DNA of 64,000 nt from Hirudinaria manillensis (taxonomy: Eukaryota; Annelida; Clitellata; Hirudinida; Hirudinidae), in the NCBI GenBank assembly GCA_034509925.1, contig CM067529.1:7045501-7109500 (forward strand). The letters are read 5' to 3'. The notes under the pieces are model-generated. The model made no database searches. It saw only the letters and a program-made list of their open reading frames with translations, and was not told where the DNA came from. The position numbers were made by a program, and so were the translations under genes. This document shows positions 44,301-57,656 of the stretch, one piece after another; position 1 is the stretch's first letter; each line of letters opens with the position of its first letter.

Positions 44301-47300
44301 CAGGTCCCTCAAACCAGTTCTTGACCACAAGGTTGGAGTTTTTAAAACTTTAAAAGATTGATTGTTGCCAGTCAACGATTATTATTTAAAAATTCATTTA
44401 TTTGCCGTTATGATACTGATACTGGTTAACATATTAATCATGCAATAATGACATTAAACTGTGGAACACTTACACCTATATAGAATAATTGTTTATTTGG
44501 AGTTCTTTAATTTGGTATCCATTGCAGTTACTGAGGTTTAATCCTGCCATAATGTTATTTCTTAGGTGAAACACTTTAAAGATTTCATTCCTCAAGCCTT
44601 TCCTGGAGGAAGCAGTCTCATCCTGGACAGTGAAGTCCTCCTCATCGACACCAAAACCAGCAAACCGCTTCCATTTGGGACGTTGGGAGTCCACAAGGCA
44701 CGTGTCAAAAAGTTCGAGTCGCTCGTTCGAACCATTATAACATTTTTTTGCATTCTTTGAACCTCAGAAAGCTGCATTCAGCGAAGCTAACGTTTGCCTA
44801 TTCGTCTTCGACTGCTTGCATTATAACGGAGAGAATCTCATGAAAAAGTAAGTAACACGTTCAAATGGATAATTGGCCTCTCTCTGATTGTAAATTGTCC
44901 TCTGCAATTGCATCGTTAATGATTCAATTTTACAAAGGCCCATCAAGGAAAGACGGAAGGTGTTGAAGAAAGTGATGGTCGAAATTCCAAACCACGTCAT
45001 GTTCTCGGAGATGACTCACGTTACTGTCGGTACTCGATGTCTAGATTTTTAATTAGTTTGTTTGTTTATTAATGATGCACATTTGAATATTAATGATGCA
45101 CATTTAAATATTAATGAATCCTGACTATGGTCGTACAGGAAGAACATGATTTGGTGGACCTCATGATGAAGGTTTTCAAGGAAGGATTAGAAGGACTTGT
45201 TTTGAAGGATGTTAATGTGAGCAGTTGTTTATTAATTGTAAATAAATTATGTTATAGTGATCTCTGAGATTGATAATATAATAATATCTAAATATTGAAT
45301 GATATCATTATCTTAAAACTGAAGTAATCCCTTCATTTAAAGAGCATCTATGAACCTGGGATGAGACATTGGTTGAAAGTAAAGAAGGACTATCTTGCTC
45401 AGGGTAAAATGGCCGACTCGGCTGACCTGGTTGTCCTCGGTGCTTACTTTGGAACTGGACAAAAAGGTCTCGATTTATATTCTGCACATTTAAAAAAAGA
45501 TTCTTATTCATTAAATTTCATGCAGTTATTTGGTTTATCAAGGAGTTAGACAATAGCATGTTATGCATGGCCATATTATATTCTCCAGGTGGCAAGAAAT
45601 CAGTTTTTCTGATGGGTGCCTATGATGAAGTTACTGACAAGTGGTGCACTGTGACCAAGTGTGGCAGTGGATTATCTGATGCAGCACTTGATAAACTACA
45701 AACATCCATTGCCATGAAGAAGATCAGCAAGGTAGATTATTGAATATTATAATATGTACATTAGATGTACATCTTGATGTCTCTTGCAACTCAAACCAGA
45801 TGCTAATGTATTTTATATCCTAGTTAAATCGGTCAAGAAATTAAGTATTTGATTTATTGTAATTTCTCTTTTGTTGTCTAAGGTGGAGTTGTTAAATTTA
45901 CTCTTTCCTTTCTTGGTCTTTTAATAATATAAGTTCTAAAGATTTTGAATTGTCATTATTTATTGTCTTATTTCTGGCCAACCAACCTGAATGTGGAACA
46001 CCTGGTATTTGTGCATATAAAGTCAAATTGAAATATGTATCGTTCTAGGACCCCAACCAAGTGCCAAGCTGGTTAAATGTTTCAAGAACTCTTGTCCCTG
46101 ATTTTGTTGTCCAAGATCCAAAGGTTGTTCTAGAATGCATTTTTTGGCAGTTTTTCCATCAATATAAATCATTCCTTGGATTATCACAATGAACCCATTT
46201 GTGCAGTTAAAAGACATGCTTAGTTTTAATGTTCATTCATGTTCACTGAAAGGCTTCTCCAGTATGGGAAATATTTGGAACTGAATTCTCAAAATCTGAC
46301 GTGCACACGGCTGGTGGAATTTCTATAAGATTCCCAAGGATTCTGAAAATAAGAGATGATAAAACTTATGAGGAAGCCACTAGTGTTCAGAGGTTGATGG
46401 TGAGTAATTTGAATAATAAGTGTAACAAAAGAAATTGTGATAAACAAAGTATTAAATGTGGAATGTAATTACAAATCTAAGTTGCATTTATCTGTAGCCA
46501 TCTTAAATATGCTTCCTCATATGCAGGTTCTCTTTGAGAAATCAAAAGAACGTTCAGGAATTGAAAATCTTTTCAGCAAAAATTCTTTGAAATCTAAAAA
46601 TAAAAGCAAGAAGGTCCAAGATGATGATGTTGCAAAGGAAGATGTTGTTGATAAGAATGAGGAAGAGAATTTAAATGAAAGTACAAACAGTGGAGATCAC
46701 AGTGATGAAACAATGGAATTCAGCTCCACACAAGAAACTTCTTTTGCATCCAAGTGCAGCAAAGTATGAGAATATTTTTCCATTTTTGAACAAAAACAGT
46801 AAATAAAAGTATTATTATCGTCGTGAATTTTTGAAAATTTCTTTATAATGGCTTACATGTTAGTAACACTCATATTTACATTCTAAAGAAATTCTAAAGT
46901 TTAATCTAAGGTTAGGATAAACTAGTATTTCTGGGTGGAAAGCACAATAATATATAAAATTAGGGAGATGTATTTATATATCAATATATACAAATATATA
47001 GAGATATTTATATACCAATATATGAAAGCATGTTACACCAACTAAAGGAATGTCTTGATGTTATAATATGATAGGGGAAAAGGCTCTAGGGTGTCTAATG
47101 TTTAATGCATTGTTATATTAATGTTATATTTCTCAAAAGTTGCTCAAAGATATATTCCCTGGGCTGTCCTTCCGACTATCAAAAGATCTCAATGATTCTC
47201 TAAAAGGGAAGCTGAAGAGATACATTACTGGGTCAGTGTTCCATTAATTTTATTACATTTTTTTTAGATGAATTTTGTTTGTTTAAAGGATTAAAATATT

Positions 47301-47606
47301 GAAATTATTTGTGGATTTCCAAACAGATATGGTGGTGATGTCGTGGAAGATGATGCTGATGATGTTGACTATGTTGTGTCAATGAATAATAAAGTGAGTA
47401 TTGATTGAAGCTGATAATATCCATCCATGTGTTATTATAATTGATGTGTTGTTATTATGATTCATATGTTGTTGTGATGCATTAACAACGTCCAACAAGG
47501 TTACCATGATCCTATTTGTTTTTAGTCTGAAATTGGAAAGTCTAAAGTTATCACTCCAGAGCTTATTTGGAAATGCATAAAACGTGAAGAACCACTGAAT
47601 GCATAA
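41374..47606 (+). CDS. LIG3: DNA ligase III
   Basis: ATP-dependent ligase of single-strand break and base-excision repair, partner of XRCC1. Exons: 41374-41659, 41768-41878, 42057-42305, 42371-42477, 42716-42847, 43039-43118, 43363-43440, 43748-43895, 44176-44331, 44566-44697, 44768-44847, 44938-45025, 45139-45216, 45343-45466, 45589-45731, 46049-46123, 46253-46399, 46527-46763, 47140-47231, 47327-47393, 47526-47606, giving 896 residues. PARP-type zinc finger: C18-x2-C21, H52-x2-C55. DNA-binding domain opens [11 protein letters not shown]. Adenylation lysine is in [10 protein letters not shown] at about 420, followed by [27 protein letters not shown] and WLKVKKDYL. An acidic/lysine linker precedes a C-terminal BRCT-like domain (about 817-896). 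Intron 44698-44767 uses a GC donor. An in-frame TAA lies 15 bases before the ATG, so no mitochondrial leader is encoded in this exon. Confidence 0.97.
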
Positions 47607-47888
47607 AAATCCGACCAATCAGGACTTAGATCACAGTTTGTCTGAAATTGAAATTGAAACTAATTGGAATTTGATGTGCTTGTTTTTCATTGCTCTGTCA
47701 AAAGTAAATGACACATTGTTGACAAAATTGCAAATCTAATTTTATTTTAACTTTTACAAAATGAATGTATTTTACCAAAAAAAGGTTTTTTTTCAATTTG
47801 AAGTATCTTTACTTGTTACTTTTGGAAGCTATTCGTTCCTTCTGTTTGGGTAAAAATAAAAATTTAAAATTTTTGGGAACAGAGTGAA
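47607..47888. other. Convergent 3' UTR overlap, LIG3 / LRR gene
   Basis: The two stop codons are 282 bases apart. AATAAA for LIG3 is at 47855-47860. TTTATT near 47740 is AATAAA on the minus strand, so the two transcripts may overlap tail to tail. Confidence 0.5.
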
Positions 47889-50426
47889 TCACATTGGAGT
47901 TGAATTAAATACTTTTTTGATGTTAGACTTCTTGTTGCTGTCAGGTCCACCTCCTAATTCTGCTACGGTTGCAACCACTTCGTGCAACGTTTTGTGTGTT
48001 ATTCGAAGTTTTATCTTTGGGAGGTCATCTTTAATATGAGATGTCAGAATTTATTTATAAATAGTTGACACTATTTATAGTTGATTTAAATGATTAATAA
48101 TTGTTAATGTCCTTATGAGGAACAGTTATAATTAGAAATGATTGTTCTAGCTGTCTATTTGAGTTATTGCTGGTAGTCAGATAAGTAAATGTATTCCTGT
48201 CTTGTAACCAATCATTTGGACTCTTCAGGACCAGCATTCAATTCTTATCAGAGTAGTCTGCTGCAACTTTCAGTTCTTTATAAATACTAATATATATTAT
48301 ACATATTATATATGATTTATAAGTTAATGGGCATAGGATTATTTTCTTATAAATGTGTCTTAAGGTGAACTGGCATCCACCCCAGTCAATTAATGGTAAT
48401 TGGATACACCTATTCAACTTGTAAATTAATAATAATTTTGAAAATTATTACTTTTGCTTCTCAGTTCCAAAGCTTCCTTAATGATGAGTCCTCCCAAATT
48501 TCCAATTTCATTGTTTGCAAGATTCAATTCTTCAAGACTGTCACTTTGAGCTATGAGTCTTAAATATTAATTTGTTTTTCACCCTCAAGGTATTGTACTT
48601 ATTTAATTCCTAGTATATAAGTAGGATATATTATTCTCATGAGCAAAGGCTTGGATATACTTTGCTGTTTTCATCATCAACATGAAGAATATTTTCTCTG
48701 AAGTCACCTCTGAAATGTTTTAAATTGATTAACATCGTTCAGAATGCATTTTAAACTAGCTGTAAAACATCTTTAATTCATGTACTTGATACAGTCTTGT
48801 TGGCTCTGCTCTGACTTTTATCCAGGAGAAAATCTGATGATTTCAATAAACCATTGCAAGGGCGTTCACTGAGAACATTGTCGTGGTAATGTGAGCTAAG
48901 GTCTTCCTGTAAAATAGTAAAATCATATATAAAATTAGACTTGATGCTTCCTTTAATGGAGACATTATCTGATGTCCAACATACCTGCTTTTGCAATCTT
49001 CCTTTAATTTTTTCCATGATTTCTGAAGGAATGAAGGTATTCACTCCATTGTCTGCTAAGTGGAGTTGTGTTATCCAAGGTCCAATAGCTGGAGGAGGTT
49101 GGTTATCATATAGCTTCTTGATATGCTTGGGGAGTGCTACACAATTATAATTTTTAAAAAAAATTTAAATTAACAATGGGGGATCTGTTGACGGAAAAAG
49201 CTAAAATTGGTTATTTCAATTAGTTGATTGTGTTCTAAGATGTGTTCTTAACTCTTTTAACCAGTTAGAAAAGTACTTCGAGCACTTAATATAATTTTTC
49301 TTCATTCATCAAAAATTGAGTCTTATCAACTGATTCATGTCTTACCCTTTTCTTCTTCCATTTTGATTTCATGGAGATTTTTTTTCTGCATTTCAAATTC
49401 AACCTGCTTGACACAGTGATGAATGACTTCCAGAGCACCTATACTCAGAAGTTCATTGCCATCAAGATGAATAGCCCTGTTTCAAATAATCATTTTTTTA
49501 ACAACTTTTGTTCACTTCATGGCAAGAAATTTTAAACTGTATTTTAATGAGTAAGAAGTTTTTAAAATAATTTAAGATTTTTTTCTGACCGTATCGATGT
49601 TCCAGCAACTAGGGCCCCTAAATATGCTCCAGATATCCATGTCAGTGAACAATAATTAAGGCTGAGAACTCTCATGCATCTTGTGCCTTTTAATCCTCCC
49701 CAAAGTATTTTGCAGCCCTCATCAGATATTCTCGAAGATTAAGAATGTTTGTTGCTTTAATTACCTTAATTTTATTGAAAGCATGAATATTACGGATTGT
49801 GGTCCAGATTCAGAAAATTCAGGCTTGGGCAGTATGGCAGAGACCTAAAAGCTATGTTTCTTGTAAAATATCTAGGATTCGATTTTTAAATTTGTAACTG
49901 ACTTTGCAATATTTGAGACGAGCAAGTAGTCAATCTGGCAGTTGACAAATTCCAGTTGCTTCAAAGGAAATAAACCCGTTCCAATAATTTTGGCCTGCAT
50001 GTACACAATTGATGCACATCAAATATTCGATATTGTTCAAATACTAAATCACGACCAACGACTTAGCATCTTCATCATTCATTTGATACCTCCAAACATG
50101 AATATAGCGGATATGGAAATATCTCTCTTGCCGAATGACATCTAGAAATGGATAAAGCGACGACTTCAAACCTGATTCCTCGTCAAAATCCAAATTCGAT
50201 TGGTCTTGTAATGGCTGCGGCTCTACTATGATCTGCAATGGTTTTTGAAATTTTCTGAGTCACGAAGTAGTTTGCCAACTATAATGTCCACCTTATCTAG
50301 CAATGTGTCTTCAAGAATGGATTTCCTTAGCTCAGCCTTCAACGAATGTATTGTGCTCTGACCCATCTGGAAACAACTTTTCTCATATCTTCTATAAATT
50401 TTTTTTAATATGTCTTTTGAGGCCAT
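47889..50426 (-). CDS. Leucine-rich repeat protein, LRRC71-like
   Basis: Minus-strand exons: 50280-50426, 50056-50232, 49903-49994, 49794-49844, 49590-49730, 49346-49476, 48985-49136, 48786-48906, 48661-48709, 48452-48558, 47889-48028, with phases closing to 435 residues from ATG 50426 to TGA. Ribonuclease-inhibitor-type LRRs occur: NDEDAKSLAKII, LKQLEFVNCQID, CPSLNFLNLDHNPISDEG, MRVLSLNYCSLTW, IRAIHLDGNELLSIGA, ITQLHLADNGV and SLEELNLANNEIGNLGG. A lysine/glutamate insert separates two LRR blocks, and PPPAIGPWITQLHLADNG resembles LRRC71, a protein tied to cilia, as I remember it. No membrane segment or signal peptide. Exons 8 and 9 (48786-48906, 48661-48709) are the least certain. The first intron is only 47 nt. 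The intron 48907-48984 keeps frame and has no stop. Confidence 0.82.
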
Positions 50427-51210
50427 TTAAACGAAAAAGCCAGATCAAGAAATAACAGTGATAGGGATATGTTTATATTTGTTGCTAAGCACCAATGAAT
50501 TGAAATATTTTACTTGATTCTCTTATTATTAATTTAATGCGAACATTATTTAGATGGATCTTACTAACAATTATTCAATTCCTTGTCTTGCGTTTCGTTC
50601 AGGCATATTGGGAGGTAAAAGTCGAGTGGTCTTGATAACACGTTGCTAATGGGATGACGATCTAATCGATCTGTCATTTGTACCAAGAGGGCGCTCGATT
50701 GATAACTGTGGGTTTGATGTTAATAAAGTGGTGTCGAGCCTTCCCAGATCACCTACAAGAAAATGCAGGAACATTTAGATTAAATTCATTATTAACTAGC
50801 TTTATTGATATTGAATTGTCATCTAAATTTCGGTATTCATACCATCAAATTGAATTTACAAATGTCACTCAGCTATGCTCAGTGAGGAACTCTCACAAAT
50901 TTTAATCAATCATAAGTAATGTTTAATATTGATTAAATCAAGGTGTTAAATAGATTAACAAAATAGTTAAGAATACAAAATAATTTATGTGGTTTGAATT
51001 TATATCTACATTGACCGAAACAGACATTTTAAAAACAATTTTAAATATGTAACAACGTTTTTAAATTTATAAAGTTTTAACAATCACAAATATGTTTAAC
51101 ATTGGCAGTGATAAACGACGATATAGAATCGTTGTCTGTTTTGTAAACTTGTAGGCAATAAGAGAGCGTGTTGTGTCCCCGCAATACTATAGGAAATTTG
51201 TTTTACGAAC
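50427..51210. promoter_or_regulatory. Divergent intergenic region, LRR gene / ABCF3
   Basis: 784 bases between outward-facing start codons, which should contain both promoters. No specific element is visible. Confidence 0.5.
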
Positions 51211-54200
51211 ATGGGCTCAACAAGCGAAAAGATTCTGTTGGAGTACTTCCCGAACATAGATGGATATTGTGTCTCTTACATACTAGGTAAAGATATAATT
51301 AATATTACTTAACAAATATAGAGTTAGGTTTCTATCACATGTGTAATAATTTTTGCTCTAAAATTAAGTTTGGAAATATTTCTAGTCGTGCGATCGATAT
51401 GTGTGATATTAATTGATAAGTTGTGTAACATAAGTTTATATTTTTTATGTACAATTTATGTTTATTTCTTAGCCTCAAAATTGGCCTGCCTATGGTAAAC
51501 TTAAATAAAACTAAAAAAAAGAGAAGTTTGACAACAAATACGATTGTCGTGAATGGTGGCAGATAAAAATATTTAATTTAGTAATTTGGTGTCAAACTTT
51601 AGAGATTAATAAAGTTGTCTACTAGCAACAGTTTGCTCATTGTTTAAAGAGATGATTCTATATGTAAATTAATCTACATTTGGAATTTATTTAAGGTCTC
51701 TTAATTTTTTTATTATTCTTTTCATTGGAATTAATTTGTATTCTTGTGAGTTGTGCAAAACTTGCATACATTGATAAAAGTGAAGTTTGAATGTTATATT
51801 GGTGCTTTGGGTGTTTTAAGTGATAAGTCAGGTATTTAGTGCCATTGATATCGCTTGAGACAAGAGGAATGGATGACTCAAATTTCTCCCTCTTGCAGAG
51901 GAATATTATCGATGTATTTTATTTTAAATACATGAAGCATTAGTTTCAAAAAATTAGTCTCCAGCCTCCAAATTTTTATAACCGAGCTTATTATAAATAG
52001 ATTAAAGTTGATGCTAATTTTATCCAGGAATTTTGGAGGAGAGTGGGGGAGATTTTGAGTCTCCTGACGATTTGTATGATGCCATTGGTGATTTTCTTTT
52101 GGAAGTCAGTCCTTCTGAATCAAAAATTCATGAAGCTTGCAAAGCACTTTTTTCCAGCAACAGGTAATCATCAATTTTACTGGTTAAATAATAGATATTC
52201 ATTAAAATTCATTTCCCAACACTCAACAAATGATTTATTTTATTAATTATTAATTGGGAACTGGTGATGCTTATTTTTAAACATTGTTGTAAATCATGTC
52301 AGACAAAATGGTGAACTACCCAAGGTTTCGAGTAGTGGAGAACTAAGGGTGTTGGATGCCCCTAAACAAATGGAAAACGATTCACATGCAGATCAAGACA
52401 ATAAAAACGTTTGGCTCACAAAGTCTCTTTCAAATTTGGTTGGTATTTTGCTCATTATATGATATATCATTATAATAATACACATGAAACTTTTTTGAGA
52501 TATTTTTCTGGCAAATGATAATTTTTTGGTATTTTGCACTTAACTGCATTGTAAGTCTGTTGGAAGCAACGATACACCGTTATTTGGCCATGTTTAATCT
52601 CATCGTACAATTTAGAGAGTCGACCCGAAGAAGATGGAAAAGACCGAAGCCAAATTGAAAGAAAAACAACTGAAGAGGCAACAAGCTGCAGATTCAGCTG
52701 TTAAAAAGAACATGTGAGGAATCCAAATCTCTTACCTTTTACCAATTGTGATCTTGTGATTAAACTCTGATTATAATGACAACAATGATAATTATAATTA
52801 TATTTTACTAATATAATATAATCGTCGTTTATTATTTCAGAGTCATGGAAGGACCGAGTGCCAGTCAACAGAGCAACAGGAAGGATGCAAAATTGGATGC
52901 CTCCGGGGTCAACCGATCCTATGACATCAGGATTGAAAATTTCGACATCTCCTTCGGAGAGAGGTTCGCGCCAGAATTTTGTTGATATTGTCAGTTGGTT
53001 GTTATAAGTGATTAGGTTGTTGTTGGACTGGATTGATGCTTCAATCAATTGTCATGATATTGGACTTGTTAATTTATATTTATATATCATTTTAGAAATA
53101 ATAAAATAATTATATTCATTTATCTCTACCTGTCAATATTTAAGTCAATTTAATTAATATTCAGGCTTCTTGACTGACTTTGTCTTATTTAAAGGTCACT
53201 CCTTTTGGGTACTGATCTGATAATGGCCAGAGGAAGGAGGTACGGTCTCGTGGGGAGGAACGGAATCGGTAAAACGACCCTCCTCAGGATGCTCGCGACC
53301 GGTCAGCTGAGGATGCCGTCGCACATGAGCGTCTTGCACGTCGAACAAGAGGTACGTCGGACGACGCTTCGGATTTCCGATCGCTTTGGAAATTGATCGC
53401 GTTTTCGTTTTTAGGTCGTCGGTGACGACACCCCTGCCATTGACAGCGTCTTGACTTGTGACATCAAGAGGCAGAGTCTCATCGATGAGGAGAAGAAGCT
53501 CAGTGCTGCAATGCAAAATAACTGGTTGGTGATTAAACGTTCTTATATTATTTTTGGAATTAATAATAAAGCATGATAGCAGCCATGTTTATGTGAAATT
53601 TCTGTCTGCATGTGCTACTAAGTCATTTTATTTTGAAAACTAATCACTCATTTTAAATGTCATTGTAATTCATTAAGCACATGAAATTCGGACATTATTC
53701 ACTTTTTGGGTAAAAAGTTCTTAAGTGTTGCGTTTAGTGCTTATTTATTACAAAACATGTTCCAGTGCTCCCCCCGAGGCCTCTTCCCGATTGGCTGAAA
53801 TTTATGCAGAGTTGGAACAGATGGAGGCGGACAAGGCTCCTGCCAAAGCCGCCGTCATAATGTCGGGTCTCGGCTTCAGACCAGAATCTCAGAAGAAACC
53901 GACCAAGTGAGATCGTCATAGTCTTCCATAATAATTTGCTTAAATGATGTCTATGTTCATGGCTTGTTTTAGAGAATTTTCTGGAGGTTGGAGAATGAGG
54001 CTGTCTCTTGCACAGGCTTTGTTTGCAAAGTAAGCTCTTTTCAGTTTATTTTTTTTTTATAATATTAATTATTTATAATATTAACTATTATTTTGTCATT
54101 AATAACTATCTGTTATGGCTGTTATTAGTTTAGTGTTGACTTTTGAATGTGTAGTATGAAGATATTCTTTGTTTTTAATTGCTTTGTTTATTCTTTGCAG

Positions 54201-57065
54201 GCCAGACTTGTTGCTTCTTGATGGTATGACCACTTTGTGTTGAATTCATTATCAGCCTTAGAACTGATTAAAATTAAATTTACCATTAATTACCAGAACC
54301 GACCAACATGTTGGATATGAAGGCAGTCATTTGGCTTGAGGATTACTTGCAGGTTATTAGTTGCTCTTTGTTTAATAGTTGATAAGCTGTGCACTAATTT
54401 TATTGACAATTAAACTGTTACAATAATATTCATTTCATAAATTATTATTATTATGTCGATCAGATGTACGTTAAAATTTCATAAAATCTCGTCCGACAGA
54501 CTTGGCCGTCCACCATCCTGGTCGTTTCTCACGACAGAGAGTTCTTAAACTCCGTGGCGACGGACATCGTTCACCTCCATTCGCAGAGACTCGACTCGTA
54601 CAGAGGTAACTTTGAAGACTTTGAAAAGGCAAGGAAGGAAAAACTGAAGAACCAACAGAGGGAATACGAGGCTCAATTGGAATACAGGGAACACATACAA
54701 GTGAGTATTTGCATGAATACTATAAAGGGATGAATGCATGCTATGATTTTATATCTCATACTAATAGGTAATATGACCAATAGGACAATGCAAAAATATT
54801 AATTTGTTTTAGTAGTTCAAATTGGAGATTTGATCACAACTGATCATAGTGTATTGACTTTTTAGTGTTTAATAAAGATATTGTTGATTGATTCATTGTC
54901 AATTTATTATTTTCTTTGCCAGGTTTTCATCGACAAATTCAGATACAATGCCAACAGAGCTTCCCAAGTTCAGAGTAAAATCAAGCAACTTGAGAAATTG
55001 TAATTATTTTACAAGATGTTATATTACATTATATTATGTATATATTATATTACATTATATATGTTACAAATAATTATTGCTTGTCACAGTTCTATTTAGT
55101 GCCAACAGAAAATGAATTTGAAAGTGCAAAATATTAAAAATTGAATAATTGAACATTAAATCAATCAATAATAAACAATTTTAATGCTTTTTAGGCCCGA
55201 ATTGGTGCCTGTCGAGAAAGAGACGGAAGTCATTTTGAGGTTTGATGATGTTGTCAATCGTAATTAAATAATAGTATAATTAAAACCAATGTCAATATAT
55301 TATAATATCAGATAATAATAATATAATTATAAATGCCAAAAACAGCCATTGACAAATTATAGGTTTCATTTATTATTATTTTGTATTTATTCTTTTTAAT
55401 ACAAGTGATGTAACTAATTGCTATGAGAATTTATCGAACACATTTTATAATGTTTTATATTGAAATAGAATATAAATAAATAAATATAGTTGTTATTTAT
55501 CTATTTATTTCTTCAATAGGTTTCCTGAAGTTGATAAATTGTCTCCTCCGATACTTCAACTCGATGAAGTTTCCTTCTACTATGACAAGTCCAGAGTTAT
55601 TTTCAAGAATGTCAATCTGTCGCCAAACATGGATTCAAGGATTTGCATAGTTAGTAAAAGGCACTTCAAAATTAAAAAAACGGGAATTTTGTTGATTTGG
55701 ATATTATTATAAATAATCAAAGTATTACACACACCTAATCTAAGCATGGCAATGTCACTGCTTTGACATATAGTATCATAATCGAGGCCTTTTTACTATG
55801 AAAACATATCATGTTTGGAACTTCAAAGACATTAATTTTAATTCCTTCAATTCAACAGGTCGGTGAGAATGGCGCAGGAAAAACCACTCTCCTCAAAGTC
55901 CTGCTCGGCGAATTGACCCCCACGTCCGGAGTGAGGCATGCCCACAGAAACCTCAGGATCGGATATTTCAGTCAGCATCACGTGGATCAGATGAACCTCA
56001 ACTTTTGTCCAGTGGAAGTCATGGCAGACAAATATCCAGGTTTGTTGTCATTCCAGATAAGAAAGCAATTATAAAAACATTACGGTGCTGAGGTAGCATG
56101 TCCAAGGATGGTGGCTAGTTCCAATGTCAATGTGTGACTTATTTGAGTGACTTATTTTTTGAATTTGGTTTAAAGTATATATATATATATATATAAAACC
56201 ATATATATGGTTATATAATATGTAATTGTCAGTGATGACCTATCATCTGCTTTAATAGTATATATATGTATAGGTGTATATATAAGTAGAGCTACATTTT
56301 AATTTATGGCAAATTGTTGGTATCCTAACCCAATGAAGCCCAACATTTAAATAAATATCTTCTTTAAATTTATAACCAACAGGTCAAACAACTGAGTTTT
56401 ACAGAAACCAATTGGGTTCTTTTGGTATTTCTGGAGAGGTTGCCATGAGACCTGTTGCCAGTCTTTCAGGAGGTCAAAAGAGCAGAGTGGCATTTGCTCT
56501 CATGAGTCTTACAAAGTTTGTTTTTTACTTGAACCTAGAAAATTATAATTTAATGCTCATTCATATTGTTTTCTTGTTCCTTTCTTTATTTTTGGCTTTT
56601 ACATTCCGTCCACTTGTTCCATTTATTCATCTCATCAAGATTAATAATATTAATTAATTATATTTATTGAATATTGTAGAAAAGTGACTTGTTATTAACC
56701 AATGTATTTAATTATAAACATTCTGTTTTCAGTCCGAATTTCTTCATTCTCGATGAGCCTACTAATCATTTGGACATGGAAACAATCGAAGCTCTTAGCA
56801 AGGCCCTTGCAAAGTTTAAGGTAGGCCAGGAATGACTTTGACTGTTTTTCTAATTTGTTATGGGTTTATGATTTTTTTAAGTTTAATTTGGTTAAAACAT
56901 TTGCATTTTCTTCCTCAGGGAGGAGTGTTGCTCGTATCTCACGACGAAAGGCTCATAAAATCCGTTTGCGACGAGATTTGGATCTGCGGAAACCAAACCG
57001 TCAAGTCGTTGGAAGGTGGTCTTGACGAATACAAAAAACTCGTAATTAAGGAATTGGCATGCTGA
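51211..57065 (+). CDS. ABCF3: ABCF3, tandem ATP-binding cassette protein
   Basis: Soluble ABC-F ATPase without membrane segments, related to yeast Gcn20 and linked to translation control. Exons: 51211-51286, 52028-52163, 52303-52438, 52616-52713, 52841-52963, 53195-53351, 53415-53524, 53766-53906, 53973-54029, 54201-54223, 54297-54352, 54500-54700, 54923-54999, 55195-55239, 55520-55649, 55859-56039, 56383-56515, 56733-56820, 56919-57065. Total 704 residues, against about 709 in human. The N-terminal start EYFPNIDGYC matches the family. Cassette 1: Walker A GRNGIGKTT (about 212), signature FSGGWRMR, Walker B LLLLDEPTNMLD, switch VVSHDRE. Linker: RYNANRASQVQSKIKQLEKL. Cassette 2: GENGAGKTT, LSGGQKSR, FFILDEPTNHLD, VSHDER. 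All catalytic motifs are intact. The first Walker B is split by a 23-nt microexon. Confidence 0.97.
56166..56215. repeat. (AT)n dinucleotide run
   Basis: TATATA tract with a mirror-like second half, in an ABCF3 intron. Confidence 0.85.
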
Positions 57066-57656
57066 AGTGGCTACCAACAAATTGTAGATTTGGAAAATTT
57101 CGACCACAATGATTTAGGAAATTTTTTGATGCAATTTGAATAAAATTCGCATGATGTACAATGTGTAGATCATCAATAAATAGCTTTTAACAACAAGCTG
57201 TATTAATTATGTGAGAGTAGTCAGAGTAGCCAGATTTTGAGGCTTGGCACAACTTGAGATTCTGATTGCAATTTACCTTTTGAAGTATTATGTGAATTAT
57301 TTGAGCCATAATGTTATGGTATTACTTGATATGTAGTATAATGTAAGGATATGTGTAATTCATATGTGCATGATTCAGTCAAGAATGGTGATGGTAACTG
57401 TTTGCAAACTAATTTTTATGACATCATTGTTTTCCTCTGAGCCTTTATGGAGCCTTCCCTTCTGTTGTATTCATCCCTTCTGGTTGAGCAACATGAATGA
57501 GTTATGCTTTGCAACAATTTATTTCGTTTATTCAGGTCACTTTGTATTAGTCTTACCTGTGGAGTGGCTTTGCAACATTGGGCCAACAGTGAAGGAGCAC
57601 ATAGTTTCTAGATTTTTTCTGCAAATTAGTTTCAGAAGTATTTCTCGAGTCACTGG
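57066..57656. other. Convergent 3' region, ABCF3 / MORN gene
   Basis: AATAAA at 57139-57144 is a good ABCF3 polyadenylation signal, 74 bases after its stop, and a second lies near 57175. A 114-codon plus-strand open frame at 57364-57708 overlaps the end of the MORN gene and has no motif. Confidence 0.5.
57139..57144 (+). terminator. Polyadenylation signal of ABCF3
   Basis: AATAAA 74 bases after the TGA stop. Confidence 0.6.

Noticed and set aside
47140-47606. LIG3 ending before the BRCT domain
   Set aside because: Three further exons keep phase and encode a BRCT-like fold ending in [12 protein letters not shown], so the gene is full length.
48661-48709. Alternative frame GDFRENILHVDDENSK for this LRR exon
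   Set aside because: It looks plausible alone but its phase cannot join the next LRR exon; the other frame joins on both sides.
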